Part shown: in pieces, positions 33,101 to 33,544 of the stretch
Position numbering within the stretch: position 1 is the first letter of the stretch
How the letters are laid out: each line of letters starts with the position of its first letter
Source of the DNA: Gemmatimonadota bacterium
Lineage (GTDB): Bacteria > Gemmatimonadota > Gemmatimonadetes > Gemmatimonadales > GWC2-71-9
Direction: 5' to 3'
Length of the DNA stretch: 33,544 nt
NCBI GenBank assembly: GCA_003222155.1
Contig: QHUU01000078.1
Coordinates: 1 to 33,544 of the forward strand
Made by a program: the position numbers and the translations under genes
The notes under the pieces: generated by a model
What the model was told of the DNA's origin: nothing
What the model saw: only the letters and a program-made list of their open reading frames with translations
Databases searched by the model: none

Positions 33101-33544
33101 CTAGCCCCGGGACGATGCCCCAGGACCAAAGCGCGAGAGGCGAAATTGCGCGTCCGGAGTCCCGTGGCCTAGCACGAGCCGCGCCACCAGCTCGCCCAAC
33201 GCCGGCCCATGCTTGAACCCGTGGCCCGAGCCACCGCCCACGAGCCAGGCGTTCGCTGCGGCCGGGTGGCGATCGATGATGAAATGCTCGTCCGGCGAGT
33301 TCTCGTACTGGCACACGCGCGCCTCGACCAGCGGAGCGTCTTTGAGCCCCGGAAAGCGGTATGCCAGGTAGTCGCGGGCGCTGCGTAGCGCCTCCGGCGA
33401 CGGCACACGCTCGCCGGCGGTGGGGTCGAACGCCGGCCCCCGCGCGTCGTCCGCCACCTTGAACCCCCGCCATTCGTTCCCGGGGATCCCGTACATGAAG
33501 TGATTGGCGTGGTCGGCCCACACGGGGAGCGCCTCCTCGGTGAA
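33101..33544 (-). CDS. Sarcosine-oxidase-like FAD oxidoreductase, C-terminal part only
   Basis: The frame enters from the right edge (FTEEALPVWADHANHF) and ends at a TAG, giving about 147 C-terminal residues. YGIPGNEWRGFKVADD, ARVCQYENSPDEHFIIDRHP and GGGSGHGFKHGPALGE match the monomeric sarcosine oxidase/N-methyltryptophan oxidase (SolA) family. The Cys in VCQY aligns with the cysteine that binds FAD covalently in sarcosine oxidase. The family oxidises N-methyl or other secondary amines and releases hydrogen peroxide. The FAD-binding N-terminus lies outside the window. It probably starts an operon with the next three minus-strand genes. Confidence 0.85.
   Translation of the reverse strand, partial: FTEEALPVWADHANHFMYGIPGNEWRGFKVADDARGPAFDPTAGERVPSPEALRSARDYLAYRFPGLKDAPLVEARVCQYENSPDEHFIIDRHPAAANAWLVGGGSGHGFKHGPALGELVARLVLGHGTPDAQFRLSRFGPGASSRG

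Noticed and set aside
1-33544. CRISPR arrays, tRNA, rRNA, insertion sequences
   Set aside because: No regular spaced repeats, cloverleaf-like intergenic segment, ribosomal sequence or transposase was found; nearly all sequence is explained by genes.

Overview
The window is dense, GC-rich bacterial chromosome with very short intergenic gaps, many GTG starts and start/stop quartets (GTGA, ATGA). Alternative complex III (ActABCDEF), a Vps10/BNR-repeat secreted protein, a VIT-VWA/ECF sigma/anti-sigma set and a bacterial ceramide operon together suggest a Gemmatimonadota-like, respiring, sphingolipid-making bacterium. The phylum is an inference from gene content, not a proven assignment. I saw no rRNA, tRNA, CRISPR array, transposase or phage gene.

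Region 1 (1-4781). A truncated, secreted PAP2-family gene leaves the left edge on the minus strand. Divergent from it is a plus-strand operon: serine palmitoyltransferase (spt), a GNAT-fold bacterial ceramide synthase (bcerS, apparently starting at CTG), an NAD(P)-dependent 3-oxo-ceramide reductase (cerR) and an AUR1/IPC-synthase-like PAP2 membrane enzyme. This is a complete route from serine and acyl-CoA to dihydroceramide, plus a candidate head-group transferase.

Region 2 (4778-13909). A minus-strand gene train converges on the ceramide operon so tightly that the stop codons overlap. In transcription order it holds a cupredoxin lipoprotein, a protein with a PHM/DBM-like copper-ligand pattern, a HAD protein, a nucleotidyltransferase, an ATP-grasp enzyme, a class III aminotransferase, a CDP-alcohol phosphotransferase, a Gfo/Idh/MocA dehydrogenase, an LPG-synthase-TM flippase-like protein, a YdjM-like membrane protein and a second CDP-alcohol phosphotransferase. 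From HAD onward it reads like a pathway that makes, activates, attaches and moves a polar (possibly aminated polyol or cyclitol) lipid head group. Together with region 1 it is the best candidate for an undescribed system.

Region 3 (13910-19793). A perfect 18-bp palindrome of CRP/FNR type lies between the cupredoxin gene and a rhodanese-persulfide dioxygenase-like fusion. A small cupin gene follows, then a VIT-VWA protein, an ECF sigma factor and a zinc-finger anti-sigma factor in one overlapping operon, then a second cupredoxin lipoprotein.

Region 4 (19920-27246). The complete actABCDEF operon on the minus strand encodes the quinol:electron-carrier oxidoreductase that replaces cytochrome bc1. 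A candidate promoter lies upstream and a hairpin downstream. Region 5 (27247-33544), also minus, reads from the right edge: a truncated sarcosine-oxidase-like flavoprotein, a dihydroorotate-dehydrogenase-like FMN barrel, an enolase-superfamily OSBS/N-acylamino-acid racemase, a large BNR-repeat secreted protein and a DUF3788-like protein.
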